Shown here piece by piece: positions 33,786 through 41,877 of a stretch of 64,000 nt of DNA (its first letter is position 1; every line of letters starts with the position of its first letter). Below the pieces are notes generated by a model. That model made no database searches. It saw nothing but the letters and a program-made list of their open reading frames with translations, and was not told where the DNA came from. This DNA comes from Lysinibacillus agricola. Its GTDB lineage: Bacteria > Bacillota > Bacilli > Bacillales_A > Planococcaceae. The translations under genes were made by a program, and so were the position numbers. The DNA is taken from the NCBI RefSeq assembly GCF_016638705.1, contig NZ_CP067341.1, positions 4,219,501 through 4,283,500 on the forward strand. The letters run 5' to 3'.

Positions 33786-34763
33786 TTATGCATTCACTTT
33801 TAACGCTTTAAATTCTTCGATTAGTAGAGGCACAACCTCAAATAAATCACCTACGATACCATAATCCGCAACTTTGAAAATATTTGCCTCTGGATCTTTA
33901 TTTATCGCAACAATTACTTTTGAGTTGGACATACCTGCTAAGTGCTGAATTGCTCCAGAAATACCTGCTGCGATGTAAAGGTCAGGTGTTACTACCTTAC
34001 CAGTTTGACCAATTTGAAGTGAGTAGTCACAATATTCAGCGTCACATGCACCACGTGAAGCACCAACTGCACCACCAAGTAAATCTGCTAACTCTTTTAA
34101 TGGCTCAAAGCCTTCCTCTGATTTTACGCCACGACCACCTGCTACAACTACTTTTGCCTCTGAAAGATCGACACCCTCTGAAGATTTACGTACAACCTCT
34201 TTAATGATTGTACGAAGGTTTGTAATATCTACAGCAATAGAAGCTACATCACCTGATTTACCGGCCACTTTTTCTAATGGTGCAATATTATTTGGACGAA
34301 TTGAAGCTAAAACCAAGCCGTCTTTTACTTTAACTTTTTCAAAAGCTTTGCCAGAATAAATTGGACGGATGAATACAACATCATCGCCAGCACCTTCAAT
34401 AGATGTTACATCGGATACAAGACCTGCTTGTAATTTACTTGCAATTTTTGGCGATAAATCTTTACCGTTTGCAGTATGACCAAACACGATACCAGTTGGC
34501 TTTTCTTGTTCAATAACCGCTAATAAAGCTTGACCATAGCCATCAGATGTATATTGTTTCAAATGTGGATGCTCCACCGTTATAACACGATCAGCACCAT
34601 ATTCAAATAATGGACCTGTTAAATTTGCCACAGCATCTCCTAAAAGAACACCAACAACCTCACCGCCATCTGCGATTTGCTTTGCAGCTGCAATTGCTTC
34701 GAAAGAAACATTACGTAAGCTTCCTTCACGAACTTCACCTAATACTAATACTTTTTTTGACAT
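33786..34763 (-). CDS. etfA: Electron transfer flavoprotein alpha subunit
   Basis: 325 aa. Forms the FAD-carrying heterodimer with EtfB and takes electrons from acyl-CoA dehydrogenases. The C-terminal FAD domain is clear: VVVAGGRGVKSEEGFEPLKELADLLGGAVGASRGACDAEYCDYSLQIGQTGKVVTPDLYIAAGISGAIQHLAGM. Last gene of the fadR-fadB-etfB-etfA block, 51 bp after etfB. Confidence 0.96.
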   Translation of the reverse strand: MSKKVLVLGEVREGSLRNVSFEAIAAAKQIADGGEVVGVLLGDAVANLTGPLFEYGADRVITVEHPHLKQYTSDGYGQALLAVIEQEKPTGIVFGHTANGKDLSPKIASKLQAGLVSDVTSIEGAGDDVVFIRPIYSGKAFEKVKVKDGLVLASIRPNNIAPLEKVAGKSGDVASIAVDITNLRTIIKEVVRKSSEGVDLSEAKVVVAGGRGVKSEEGFEPLKELADLLGGAVGASRGACDAEYCDYSLQIGQTGKVVTPDLYIAAGISGAIQHLAGMSNSKVIVAINKDPEANIFKVADYGIVGDLFEVVPLLIEEFKALKVNA

Positions 34764-34814
34764 AGTATATTCCCTCCGTTACCCTTTAAGATTCGATTTG
34801 CGTTATCAGATGAC

Positions 34815-35588
34815 TTAAACTACTTTCGCCTCTGTATGAAGTAGGTTTACTAGTTCTTTTACTTGTGCAGAAAGTTCGCCCTCAAGAACACGACCTGCTG
34901 CCTTTTGAGCTGGTAAGAAAATATCAACTGTTTCTACCTTAACTTCTACATCATCTTCATCGATATCTAAATCATCTAACTCAAGTTCTGCAAGCGGTTT
35001 CTTCTTCGCTTTCATAATACCTGGTAAAGATGGGTAACGTGGCTCGTTTAAACCTTGCTGAGCTGTTACTAAAAGTGGTAAAGATGTCTCGATAACTTCT
35101 GAATCACCTTCGATATCGCGCACAATTTTCGCAGATGTTCCGTCGATTTCAAGCTTTGTAATTGTTGTTACATAATTAATGTCTAGTAAATCTGCAACAC
35201 GTGGGCCTACTTGACCAGAACCTCCGTCAATTGCAACGTTTCCTGTTAAAATTAAATCAGGGTCTTTATCTTTTAAATACTCAGCTAAAATATATGCAGC
35301 TGCATTTTGATCCAGTTCATCTAGATCGTCTTCTGTATTAATAAGAACCGCTTCATCTGCTCCCATTGCAAGAGCTGTGCGTAATTGCTTTTCTGCATCT
35401 TCGCCACCAATTGAAACAACTGTTACTTTACCGCCAGCAGCGTCACGTACTTGAATTGCTTCTTCAATTGCATATTCATCGTAAGGATTGATGATGAATT
35501 CTGCGCCATCCTCTTGGATTTTACCACCTGACACAACGATTTTTTCTTCTGTATCAAACGTACGTTTAATTAATGCAAAAATGTTCAT
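34815..35588 (-). CDS. etfB: Electron transfer flavoprotein beta subunit
   Basis: 257 aa. Binds AMP and docks dehydrogenases. IINPYDEYAIEEAIQVRDA at the start and the DLILTGNVAIDGGSGQVGPRVADLLDINYVTTITKLEID block are characteristic. Paired with etfA downstream. The 117-bp gap to fadB holds a perfect 12-bp dyad. Confidence 0.96.
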   Translation of the reverse strand: MNIFALIKRTFDTEEKIVVSGGKIQEDGAEFIINPYDEYAIEEAIQVRDAAGGKVTVVSIGGEDAEKQLRTALAMGADEAVLINTEDDLDELDQNAAAYILAEYLKDKDPDLILTGNVAIDGGSGQVGPRVADLLDINYVTTITKLEIDGTSAKIVRDIEGDSEVIETSLPLLVTAQQGLNEPRYPSLPGIMKAKKKPLAELELDDLDIDEDDVEVKVETVDIFLPAQKAAGRVLEGELSAQVKELVNLLHTEAKVV

Positions 35589-35648
35589 ATATCCATACCT
35601 CCTGAAACGTTTTTTATTTCTAAGTAAATTTATAAATATTATATATTT

Positions 35649-35698
35649 TCAGTGTCGATAACGTCGATAACACTTTTTCAAGTCGCTATCGACACTGA
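35649..35698. repeat. Intra-operon dyad between fadB and etfB
   Basis: TCAGTGTCGATA and its exact complement TATCGACACTGA enclose 26 nt that holds another GTCGATAACAC. There is no T run on either strand, so it is more likely an RNA-stability or processing hairpin than a terminator. Confidence 0.5.
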
Positions 35699-35705
35699 TG
35701 GAATA

Positions 35706-36479
35706 TTATTTGCCAGTAAACACAGGCTCGCGTTTTTCAATAAATGCTTGAATTCCCTCTTTAGCATCTTCCGAAACGAATACTGTGCCAAAGGATTTTG
35801 CTTCTGCCTCAATCCCTTCATAGAATGAAGCATGCTTAGCATATTGCAATGTTTGAATAGCTGCTTTTAAAGCAACCGGGCTCTTCTTCGCAATCTTCTT
35901 CGCTACCTTTAGCGTTTCTTCAAGTAATGCTTCATCTGTAAACGCACGATTCGCTAAGCCCCATTGCACGGCTTCTGCACCAGAAATTGGCTCACTTGTA
36001 AACATCATTTCTGCAGCTTTCGCAACCCCTACATATCGTGGTAGACGCTGTGTACCCCCGAAACCTGGAATAAGACCTAATTGTAATTCAGGTAGCCCTA
36101 ATTTCGCAGATTCTGTCACATAGCGCAGATGACAGCTCATTGCTAGTTCAAGACCCCCACCTAGTGCGGCACCATGAATTGCAGCAATAATAGGTTTAGA
36201 GAACGATTCAACTCGCTCAAAAACTTGCTGACCGTTGCTAGCTAGCTTCGTAAATTCATCGCCAGATCCAACCTCTGTAAATTCCTTAATGTCGGCACCT
36301 GCTGAGAAAAAACGACCTTCACCGTGAAGTACAAGGACACGTACAGCGTCATCGTTTTCTACGGCATCTAGCACAGCATTTACTTCGGTAATGATTCCGC
36401 GGGATAATGCGTTTGCTGGCGGACGTGCAATCGTAATAATTGCTACCCCATCTTCTACTTTCCAACTTAGAAATTCCAT
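35706..36479 (-). CDS. fadB: Enoyl-CoA hydratase (FadB/YsiB type)
   Basis: 257 aa crotonase. Hydrates trans-2-enoyl-CoA in beta-oxidation. The oxyanion-hole segments [11 protein letters not shown] and [24 protein letters not shown] are present, and the two catalytic glutamates are in the [20 protein letters not shown] region. 14 bp after fadR on the same strand, as in B. subtilis ysiA-ysiB-etfB-etfA. Confidence 0.93.
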   Translation of the reverse strand: MEFLSWKVEDGVAIITIARPPANALSRGIITEVNAVLDAVENDDAVRVLVLHGEGRFFSAGADIKEFTEVGSGDEFTKLASNGQQVFERVESFSKPIIAAIHGAALGGGLELAMSCHLRYVTESAKLGLPELQLGLIPGFGGTQRLPRYVGVAKAAEMMFTSEPISGAEAVQWGLANRAFTDEALLEETLKVAKKIAKKSPVALKAAIQTLQYAKHASFYEGIEAEAKSFGTVFVSEDAKEGIQAFIEKREPVFTGK

Positions 36480-36493
36480 TTCTCCACATCCTT

Positions 36494-37075
36494 TTAAGCT
36501 TTAATGCCGTTCAGGATTAATGCCTGAACCTTTGGAACCTGTTCCATCAAATCATATCGATAGTCATTCATGACCCACGACGTAATGGTTTCGTCAATTG
36601 TTCCAAATACCATTTGACGTGCCAAGCGTACATCCATCGTTTGATTGAACTCACCAGAGAGCATACCTTCGATTAAAATTTGATCAAGTAATTGTAAATA
36701 CTCTCTTAACACCGAATTGATTTTTAGTCGTAAATCCTTGTTCGATTGTCGTAGTTCTAATTGAGTGACGGTTGCTAGGTATCGATCTGTCGCTAGAACA
36801 TTAAAATGATTTTCTATCATTCGTGAAAGTTTGTCTTTAGACGTACTTCCATTTTCTATTATATCTTGTAATGACTCTACAAAAACAGCCATTTTTTCAT
36901 TAAAGACAGAAATTAATATATCTTCTTTATTTTTAAAATATAAATAGATTGTTCCGTCGGCCACCCCTGCCTGTTTGGCGATCTTCGATACTTGTGCTTG
37001 GTGATACCCATTCTCTGCAATAACGATGACAGCTGCATCAATAATTTGCTTATATTTTGGCTTATCACGTTTCAC
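36494..37075 (-). CDS. fadR: TetR-family fatty-acid repressor FadR (YsiA)
   Basis: 193 aa. N-terminal Tet[56 protein letters not shown]. In Bacillus FadR represses beta-oxidation genes and is released by long-chain acyl-CoA. A matching 18-bp operator lies upstream at 37228-37245, so it probably represses its own operon. First gene of fadR-fadB-etfBA. Confidence 0.93.
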   Translation of the reverse strand: MKRDKPKYKQIIDAAVIVIAENGYHQAQVSKIAKQAGVADGTIYLYFKNKEDILISVFNEKMAVFVESLQDIIENGSTSKDKLSRMIENHFNVLATDRYLATVTQLELRQSNKDLRLKINSVLREYLQLLDQILIEGMLSGEFNQTMDVRLARQMVFGTIDETITSWVMNDYRYDLMEQVPKVQALILNGIKA

Positions 37076-37227
37076 TTTTATATCACCACCTAAAAAAACT
37101 TGCGCACGTCTACATTCATGCTCGATTAAAGATTCTAATTTTTCTACATGATGTCATCCTTCAATGAACAGTAATCTATTAACCTAGCTAAGGATGTGAC
37201 GTATTGACCTAAAAAAATATGAAAATA

Positions 37228-37245
37228 TGAATGGTCATTCATTCA
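37228..37245. promoter_or_regulatory. FadR operator
   Basis: TGAATGGTCATTCATTCA fits the Bacillus FadR site TGAATGA-NTAN-TCATTCA with few mismatches and is nearly palindromic. It lies in the fadR promoter region between lcfA and fadR. Confidence 0.75.
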
Positions 37246-37296
37246 TATTTTCATATTATAATTTACATCTTTGCTTGTCAATACTTTATCACGTAT

Positions 37297-38988
37297 TTAT
37301 TTTGCTTCTTTATTCGCCAATTTCGTTTTTTCTTCGTCCACTAACGTACGACGTAAAATTTTCCCGACTGCTGTTTTCGGTAACTCATCTCTAAACTCAT
37401 AGTAGCGCGGAACTTTGAAAGCAGCCAAGTGTTGACGGCAATATTTATTTAATTCGTCTTCTGTTATCGAATATCCTTCTTTTAAAACAATATAAGCTTT
37501 TACTGTTTCTCCGCGATATGGATCCGGTATGCCCGCAACTACACATTCTTGGATTTCCTCTCGTTCATATAGTACTTCCTCTACCTCACGAGGGTAAATA
37601 TTAAATCCACCTGCGATAATCAAATCTTTTTTACGATCAACCACATAGAAATAGCCTTCCTCGTCCATATAGCCCAGATCACCTGTTAAAAACCAGCCAT
37701 CTACGAACGATGCTGCTGTATCTTCAGGTCGATTCCAATAGCCTTTCATAACCTGTGGCCCTTTTACAGCTATTTCACCAACTTCACCGACTGGAAGTGC
37801 CTCCGTATCCCCTGTACGTAAAATTATTGAATCCGTATTTGGCCAAGGTAAACCAATCGAGCCCATGACACGCTTACCCCAAATTGGTGTAGAATGTGTG
37901 ACAGGAGAAGTTTCTGTTAGACCATATCCTTCTACAAGCTTTCCTCCTGTTACCGCTTCAAATTTCTCTTGCACCTCTACTGGCAGTGAAGCAGAGCCAC
38001 TTAAGCATGCTTTAATGGACGATAAGTCGTACTTTGCAATATCCGGATGATTTAATAGACCAATATATAAAGTCGGTGCACCTGGGAATAGAGTTGGTTT
38101 TTGCTTATCAATCGTTTTCAATGCTGTTTCTGCGTCAAACTTTGGTAATAGCACCATTTTATTTTGCGTGAAAACTGATAATAACATAACAGTAGTCATA
38201 CCATAAACATGGAAGAATGGTAGTACACCCATAATGGTTTCCTCACCATGTACACATTTATACATCCATGAATCACACATTGTTGTATTGGCAATTAAGT
38301 TTTTATGGGTCAGCATAACACCCTTAGGAAAGCCTGTTGTACCACCTGTATATTGAAGCAGAGCAATGTCCTCTTCAAAATCAAATGGGATATCAATCAT
38401 CTTGATTGGCGTAGAGCGCATAATTTCTGAAAATAGATGATTTTGACCACTATGTTCAACCTTTACACTAAAACCATACTGCTTTTTTTGAATAAATGGA
38501 TAAACTAAATTTTTGGGAAATGGTAAATAATCTTTAATGGCTGTGACAATTACATTTTCAAGTGTAGTTTCCTTTATGATTTTCATGACACGCGGATATA
38601 AAATATCCATCACTAAAATAACTTTCGCACCTGAATCAGCCATTTGATATTGAAGTTCACGCTCAGTATAAAGTGGATTTGTTTGTACGACAATCGCTCC
38701 AGCGTACATCGCCCCGTAGTAAGCGATTACACTTTGTGGTGAGTTTGGCAGCATAATAGCCACGCGATCTCCTTTTTCTACTCCAAGGGCTTGTAAATAG
38801 TTTGCGAACCTTAGCGCTGACTCATATAGCTCGGTGTACGTCAAATCCCTACCCATAAAATGAATCGCAACTTTGGATGGATTCTTTTTATAGGCACGCG
38901 TTAAAAACTCTTGCACAGGAATTTCCTCAAACGTTAAAGACGATGGTACTTCTTCAGGATAATTTGTTAGCCATGGTTTTGTTGTCAT
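37297..38988 (-). CDS. lcfA: Long-chain fatty acid-CoA ligase
   Basis: 563 aa. ATP-dependent acyl-CoA synthetase, entry step of beta-oxidation. The adenylate-forming motifs are complete: LQYTGGTTGFPKGVMLTHKNL (P-loop), LVEGYGLTETSPVTH, GWFLTGDLGYMDEEGYFYVVDRKKDLIIAGGFNIYP and the C-terminal catalytic Lys in PKTAVGKILRRTL. It is upstream of fadR on the same strand with a 221-bp gap. No clear FadR box is seen in front of it. Confidence 0.95.
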   Translation of the reverse strand: MTTKPWLTNYPEEVPSSLTFEEIPVQEFLTRAYKKNPSKVAIHFMGRDLTYTELYESALRFANYLQALGVEKGDRVAIMLPNSPQSVIAYYGAMYAGAIVVQTNPLYTERELQYQMADSGAKVILVMDILYPRVMKIIKETTLENVIVTAIKDYLPFPKNLVYPFIQKKQYGFSVKVEHSGQNHLFSEIMRSTPIKMIDIPFDFEEDIALLQYTGGTTGFPKGVMLTHKNLIANTTMCDSWMYKCVHGEETIMGVLPFFHVYGMTTVMLLSVFTQNKMVLLPKFDAETALKTIDKQKPTLFPGAPTLYIGLLNHPDIAKYDLSSIKACLSGSASLPVEVQEKFEAVTGGKLVEGYGLTETSPVTHSTPIWGKRVMGSIGLPWPNTDSIILRTGDTEALPVGEVGEIAVKGPQVMKGYWNRPEDTAASFVDGWFLTGDLGYMDEEGYFYVVDRKKDLIIAGGFNIYPREVEEVLYEREEIQECVVAGIPDPYRGETVKAYIVLKEGYSITEDELNKYCRQHLAAFKVPRYYEFRDELPKTAVGKILRRTLVDEEKTKLANKEAK

Positions 38989-39000
38989 ACGTCCTCTCCC

Positions 39001-39363
39001 CTTTGTCCCAAACTTTGTAAACTCTTATTTTAATTATAATGAAAAAGAAATACACTTTCAAACACAAAATAGAAAATAATTGCATTTTCGATTAATTATT
39101 ATGCGTTTCACAACATTTATATAACTATATTTCTAAGGATTTTGGATCAGTACGCCTTATGAATCCTCATTCATTCTTTCTTTTTTTATGCAAAAGACTG
39201 AGCTAATATTTCTATATTCAAAAAATAATTATTTAATGGAGTTAATTTCATAATTCTAGTCCCTTTAGTATCAAGGGTTCTAAAACAATAAAAAACGGGC
39301 ACCTCCCCAAATTCGGTATAATGGTAGCGACGAAACTAACATACTGAATGAGGTGAATGCCCT
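39001..39363. other. Intergenic upstream of the transposase gene
   Basis: AT-rich. A TATAAT box at 39317-39322 likely serves the transposase. A small dyad CCCTT/AAGGG lies near 39262-39278. Terminal inverted repeats of the IS could not be fixed by eye. Confidence 0.35.
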
Positions 39364-40719
39364 ATGACTATTGTAAAACAAATGAGCCTATTTGACATCC
39401 AAGAATTATTGGAAATGGAAAGTTCCCGTCGTTTTGATGCGATTTTTGCCACTTTCGACGTGCAACCTATTTTTCAGTTGTTTTCAAAAAAGACATTACG
39501 TGGTGCCCCACGTGAATTAAATTACGGTGCCATGATACAGTCACTCATTGTTCGTATTGTTGAGCGGATTCCAACGATCAAGGATTTAATCAAACGTTTA
39601 GTCAACGATCCTTTATTTCGATTCGATTGCGGTTTTCTCGTTTCAGACGTGGTTCCATCTGAAGCGTCCTATTCGCGTATGATCGACGTCATTAGTCAAT
39701 CAGATGTGCTCGATCACATGCAAGATACATTGATTCAAACAGCCTTTATAGAAGGTTTCATTTGTGATAAACACCTCGCGATAGATGCCACACATTTCGA
39801 ATCACGCGATGCGGCAAAACCTTCGGAGAAAAAAGAACCTGCACCACCCAAAAAACGTGGACGAAAATCAAAAGAAGAACGAGACGCTTGGCTTATGGAA
39901 CAAGCAAAAATCAAAGCCAATCAGTCAACTTATGAAAAAGAAATCAAGGACCAACTCGATACACCACTAGAAACACTGTGGCAAGATGCGCCCATCGAAC
40001 CGTATTGGGGCATCAAAAAGAACAGTGACGGCAAAAATACGTTTTGGTTTGGCTTTAAAGGGCATCTCGCGGTAACAACAAAGGGGCAATATATCGTTGG
40101 ACGCCTCATGACATCTGCTAATTTGTCAGATAGTAAAGCAGCGATTCCTCTTTTAAAGAAAGTAGAAGACCAATTTCCAGAGCATTTCACGACCGCTATA
40201 TTGGATGCAGGGTATGATTATGAACCTATTTACAGTCAATTACACGAGTATCAAATGCGTGCGGTTATTCCTTACAATGTCCGCAATGAAGGCGAGTATC
40301 TTGGATTTGATGAGCATTTCAGACCGACATGTGTACGTGAACACAGCTACTGTTACGACAGCTTCGATGAAAAGTACCGAACACTAAAATTCACAAGACC
40401 AAAGGAATGTGCAACCTGTCCGTTACGTAATGATTCCCTCTGTCAGAAGGTTTTCAAAATCAAATGTGACACGGATTTACGAAAATTCACGTATCCAGCA
40501 CGAGGCTCTGAACTTTGGAAACAACTATATAAAGAGCGCACAGCCGTTGAACGTGTAAATGCATACTTAAAGCAATATTTTCAGTTAAACAATGTCCGTC
40601 ACAGAACAGGAAGAAAAGCAAAACTTCATTTCAACCTGGTGACGTTTATTTATAATGCCTGCAAATTAGCAGTAGATCGTCTGAATGCTTTATTACAAAC
40701 ACAAACTCAAGCAGCATAA
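39364..40719 (+). CDS. DDE transposase (IS1182/IS5-like), intact
   Basis: 451 aa. DUF772-like N-terminal domain (RGAPRELNYGAMIQSLIVRIVERIPTIKDLIKRLVNDPLFRFDCGF). The catalytic core has Asp in LAIDATHFESRD, Asp in TAILDAGYDYEPIYSQL, and Glu in YKERTAVERVNAYLKQYF. A KKRGRKSKEE basic insert and a four-Cys cluster (CATCPLRNDSLCQK) are also present. It is unrelated in detail to the IS1182-type transposase at 2153-3622. No frameshift is seen. It separates lcfA from the yshE-mutS2 block, which are adjacent in B. subtilis. Confidence 0.85.
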   Translation: MTIVKQMSLFDIQELLEMESSRRFDAIFATFDVQPIFQLFSKKTLRGAPRELNYGAMIQSLIVRIVERIPTIKDLIKRLVNDPLFRFDCGFLVSDVVPSEASYSRMIDVISQSDVLDHMQDTLIQTAFIEGFICDKHLAIDATHFESRDAAKPSEKKEPAPPKKRGRKSKEERDAWLMEQAKIKANQSTYEKEIKDQLDTPLETLWQDAPIEPYWGIKKNSDGKNTFWFGFKGHLAVTTKGQYIVGRLMTSANLSDSKAAIPLLKKVEDQFPEHFTTAILDAGYDYEPIYSQLHEYQMRAVIPYNVRNEGEYLGFDEHFRPTCVREHSYCYDSFDEKYRTLKFTRPKECATCPLRNDSLCQKVFKIKCDTDLRKFTYPARGSELWKQLYKERTAVERVNAYLKQYFQLNNVRHRTGRKAKLHFNLVTFIYNACKLAVDRLNALLQTQTQAA

Positions 40720-40958
40720 TTTTTAAAAACGTAATTTATCTTAATAGGAGCAGTCTAAGCTCTTGGAAAATATGGTTTATGAAATTGATTCAATGATGAC
40801 TTTTTAGATAGATGAAGGAATATTAATAGGTTTTAGTATTTTTGTGTGATAGTTTTGATGTGAGGATGATGTAACTTATGATTTTTTTCGAGGGTATTGA
40901 AGTTTTTTATCTTTTGGAGCGATTACACACTCAACCTGATCGGTTTCTCTTCGGGCCT

Positions 40959-41293
40959 GAGCAGTTCTTTACTCTTTTCCGTCGTTTTGACTCTTCTTTC
41001 CGCCTCTTCGGCTCTTCTTTCCGTCGCTCTGGCTCTTCTTTCCGTCACTTTAGCCTTCCTATCCGTCTCCCTGACTTATTTCCGTCACTTCGACTCTTCT
41101 TTCCGTCGCTCTGGCTCTCCTTTCCGTCGCTTTAGCCTTCCTATCCGTCTCCCTGGCTTCTTTCCGTCTCTTCGACTCTTCTTTCCGTCGCTCTAGCTTT
41201 CCTATCCGTCTCCCTGACTTATTTCCGTCACTTCGACTCTTCTTTCCGTCTCTCTGACTCTCCTTTCCGTCGCTACCTACCCGAGCAGTTCTT
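40959..41293 (-). repeat. Tandem array of GACGGAAA units, with 82-bp higher-order period
   Basis: On the minus strand about 14 units of 19-21 bp each begin GACGGA(A/T)A. The 19-bp form GACGGAAATAAGTCAGGGA recurs after every 82 bp in the order 21-19-21-21. The array (about 40971-41275) is bounded on both sides by the same 11-mer GAGCAGTTCTT (40959-40969 and 41283-41293). Unit lengths not divisible by three and stops rule out a single repeat protein. Confidence 0.8.
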
Positions 41294-41349
41294 CTCTTTA
41301 CCCATTAAAACGAAAGAAACGCACCCTCACAAAAGGATGCGTTTCTAAG

Positions 41350-41430
41350 TTAAATGGTCATCATATAGTAGACACCGACTGCCAAAAATGCGATGCAGAC
41401 AACGATTAGTACTTTCGCTAATTTTTCCAT
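41350..41430 (-). CDS. 26-aa membrane microprotein
   Basis: MEKLAKVLIVVCIAFLAVGVYYMMTI from ATG 41430, with AGGAGTG 8 nt upstream. One transmembrane helix with a short Lys-containing N-terminus. It starts 12 bp after the stop of the DUF350 gene, so it is probably the last cistron of that operon. I do not recognise a named family. Confidence rests on the ribosome site, spacing and clean hydrophobic profile. Confidence 0.55.
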   Translation of the reverse strand: MEKLAKVLIVVCIAFLAVGVYYMMTI

Positions 41431-41442
41431 ATCATTACACTC

Positions 41443-41856
41443 CTATGCAATACTTGCCCCAATTACAAACGATAGACCGACTGATATAGTAAAGGAAATG
41501 AAGCCGACTGAGCGATTATCATTTTCGATTTCTTGATCGACTTTAAAACGTGGTGTCATAAATTCAAATAAGAAATACGCAACAATAAGTAATGTAAAGC
41601 CAAAAAGACCCCAGCCAATCATTTCACTTAACGTGCTATGGCGTGCAATGGAAAAGCGAAAAATATTGCATATCCCCAGTATTTTCCCACCTGTTGCAAG
41701 TGCCACAGCGACATTACCATTCTTAATTTCTTCCCAATTTTTATATTTCGTAACGACTTCGAACAATGCCATCGAGACGACTAAACATAACACAACAACA
41801 CTAAAATATCCTGCCGTTTCGATAATTGGATATCGCCAAAAGCTAGAATTCAGCAT
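41443..41856 (-). CDS. DUF350 membrane protein (YshE)
   Basis: 137 aa with four hydrophobic helices and the DUF350 pattern (FEVVTKYKNWEEIKNGNVAVALATGGKILGICNIFRFSI). In B. subtilis yshE is in the same place, upstream of mutS2 in the map. The molecular role is unproven. AAAGGGG precedes ATG 41856, which lies 21 bp after the mutS2 stop, so the two are co-transcribed. Confidence 0.85.
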   Translation of the reverse strand: MLNSSFWRYPIIETAGYFSVVVLCLVVSMALFEVVTKYKNWEEIKNGNVAVALATGGKILGICNIFRFSIARHSTLSEMIGWGLFGFTLLIVAYFLFEFMTPRFKVDQEIENDNRSVGFISFTISVGLSFVIGASIA

Positions 41857-41877
41857 TTTCTCCGTCCCCTTTACAGC

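Noticed and set aside
40959-41293. CRISPR array or a repeat-protein gene
   Set aside because: Units are contiguous without spacers, and lengths of 19 and 21 bp shift the frame, so neither a CRISPR nor a repeat protein fits.
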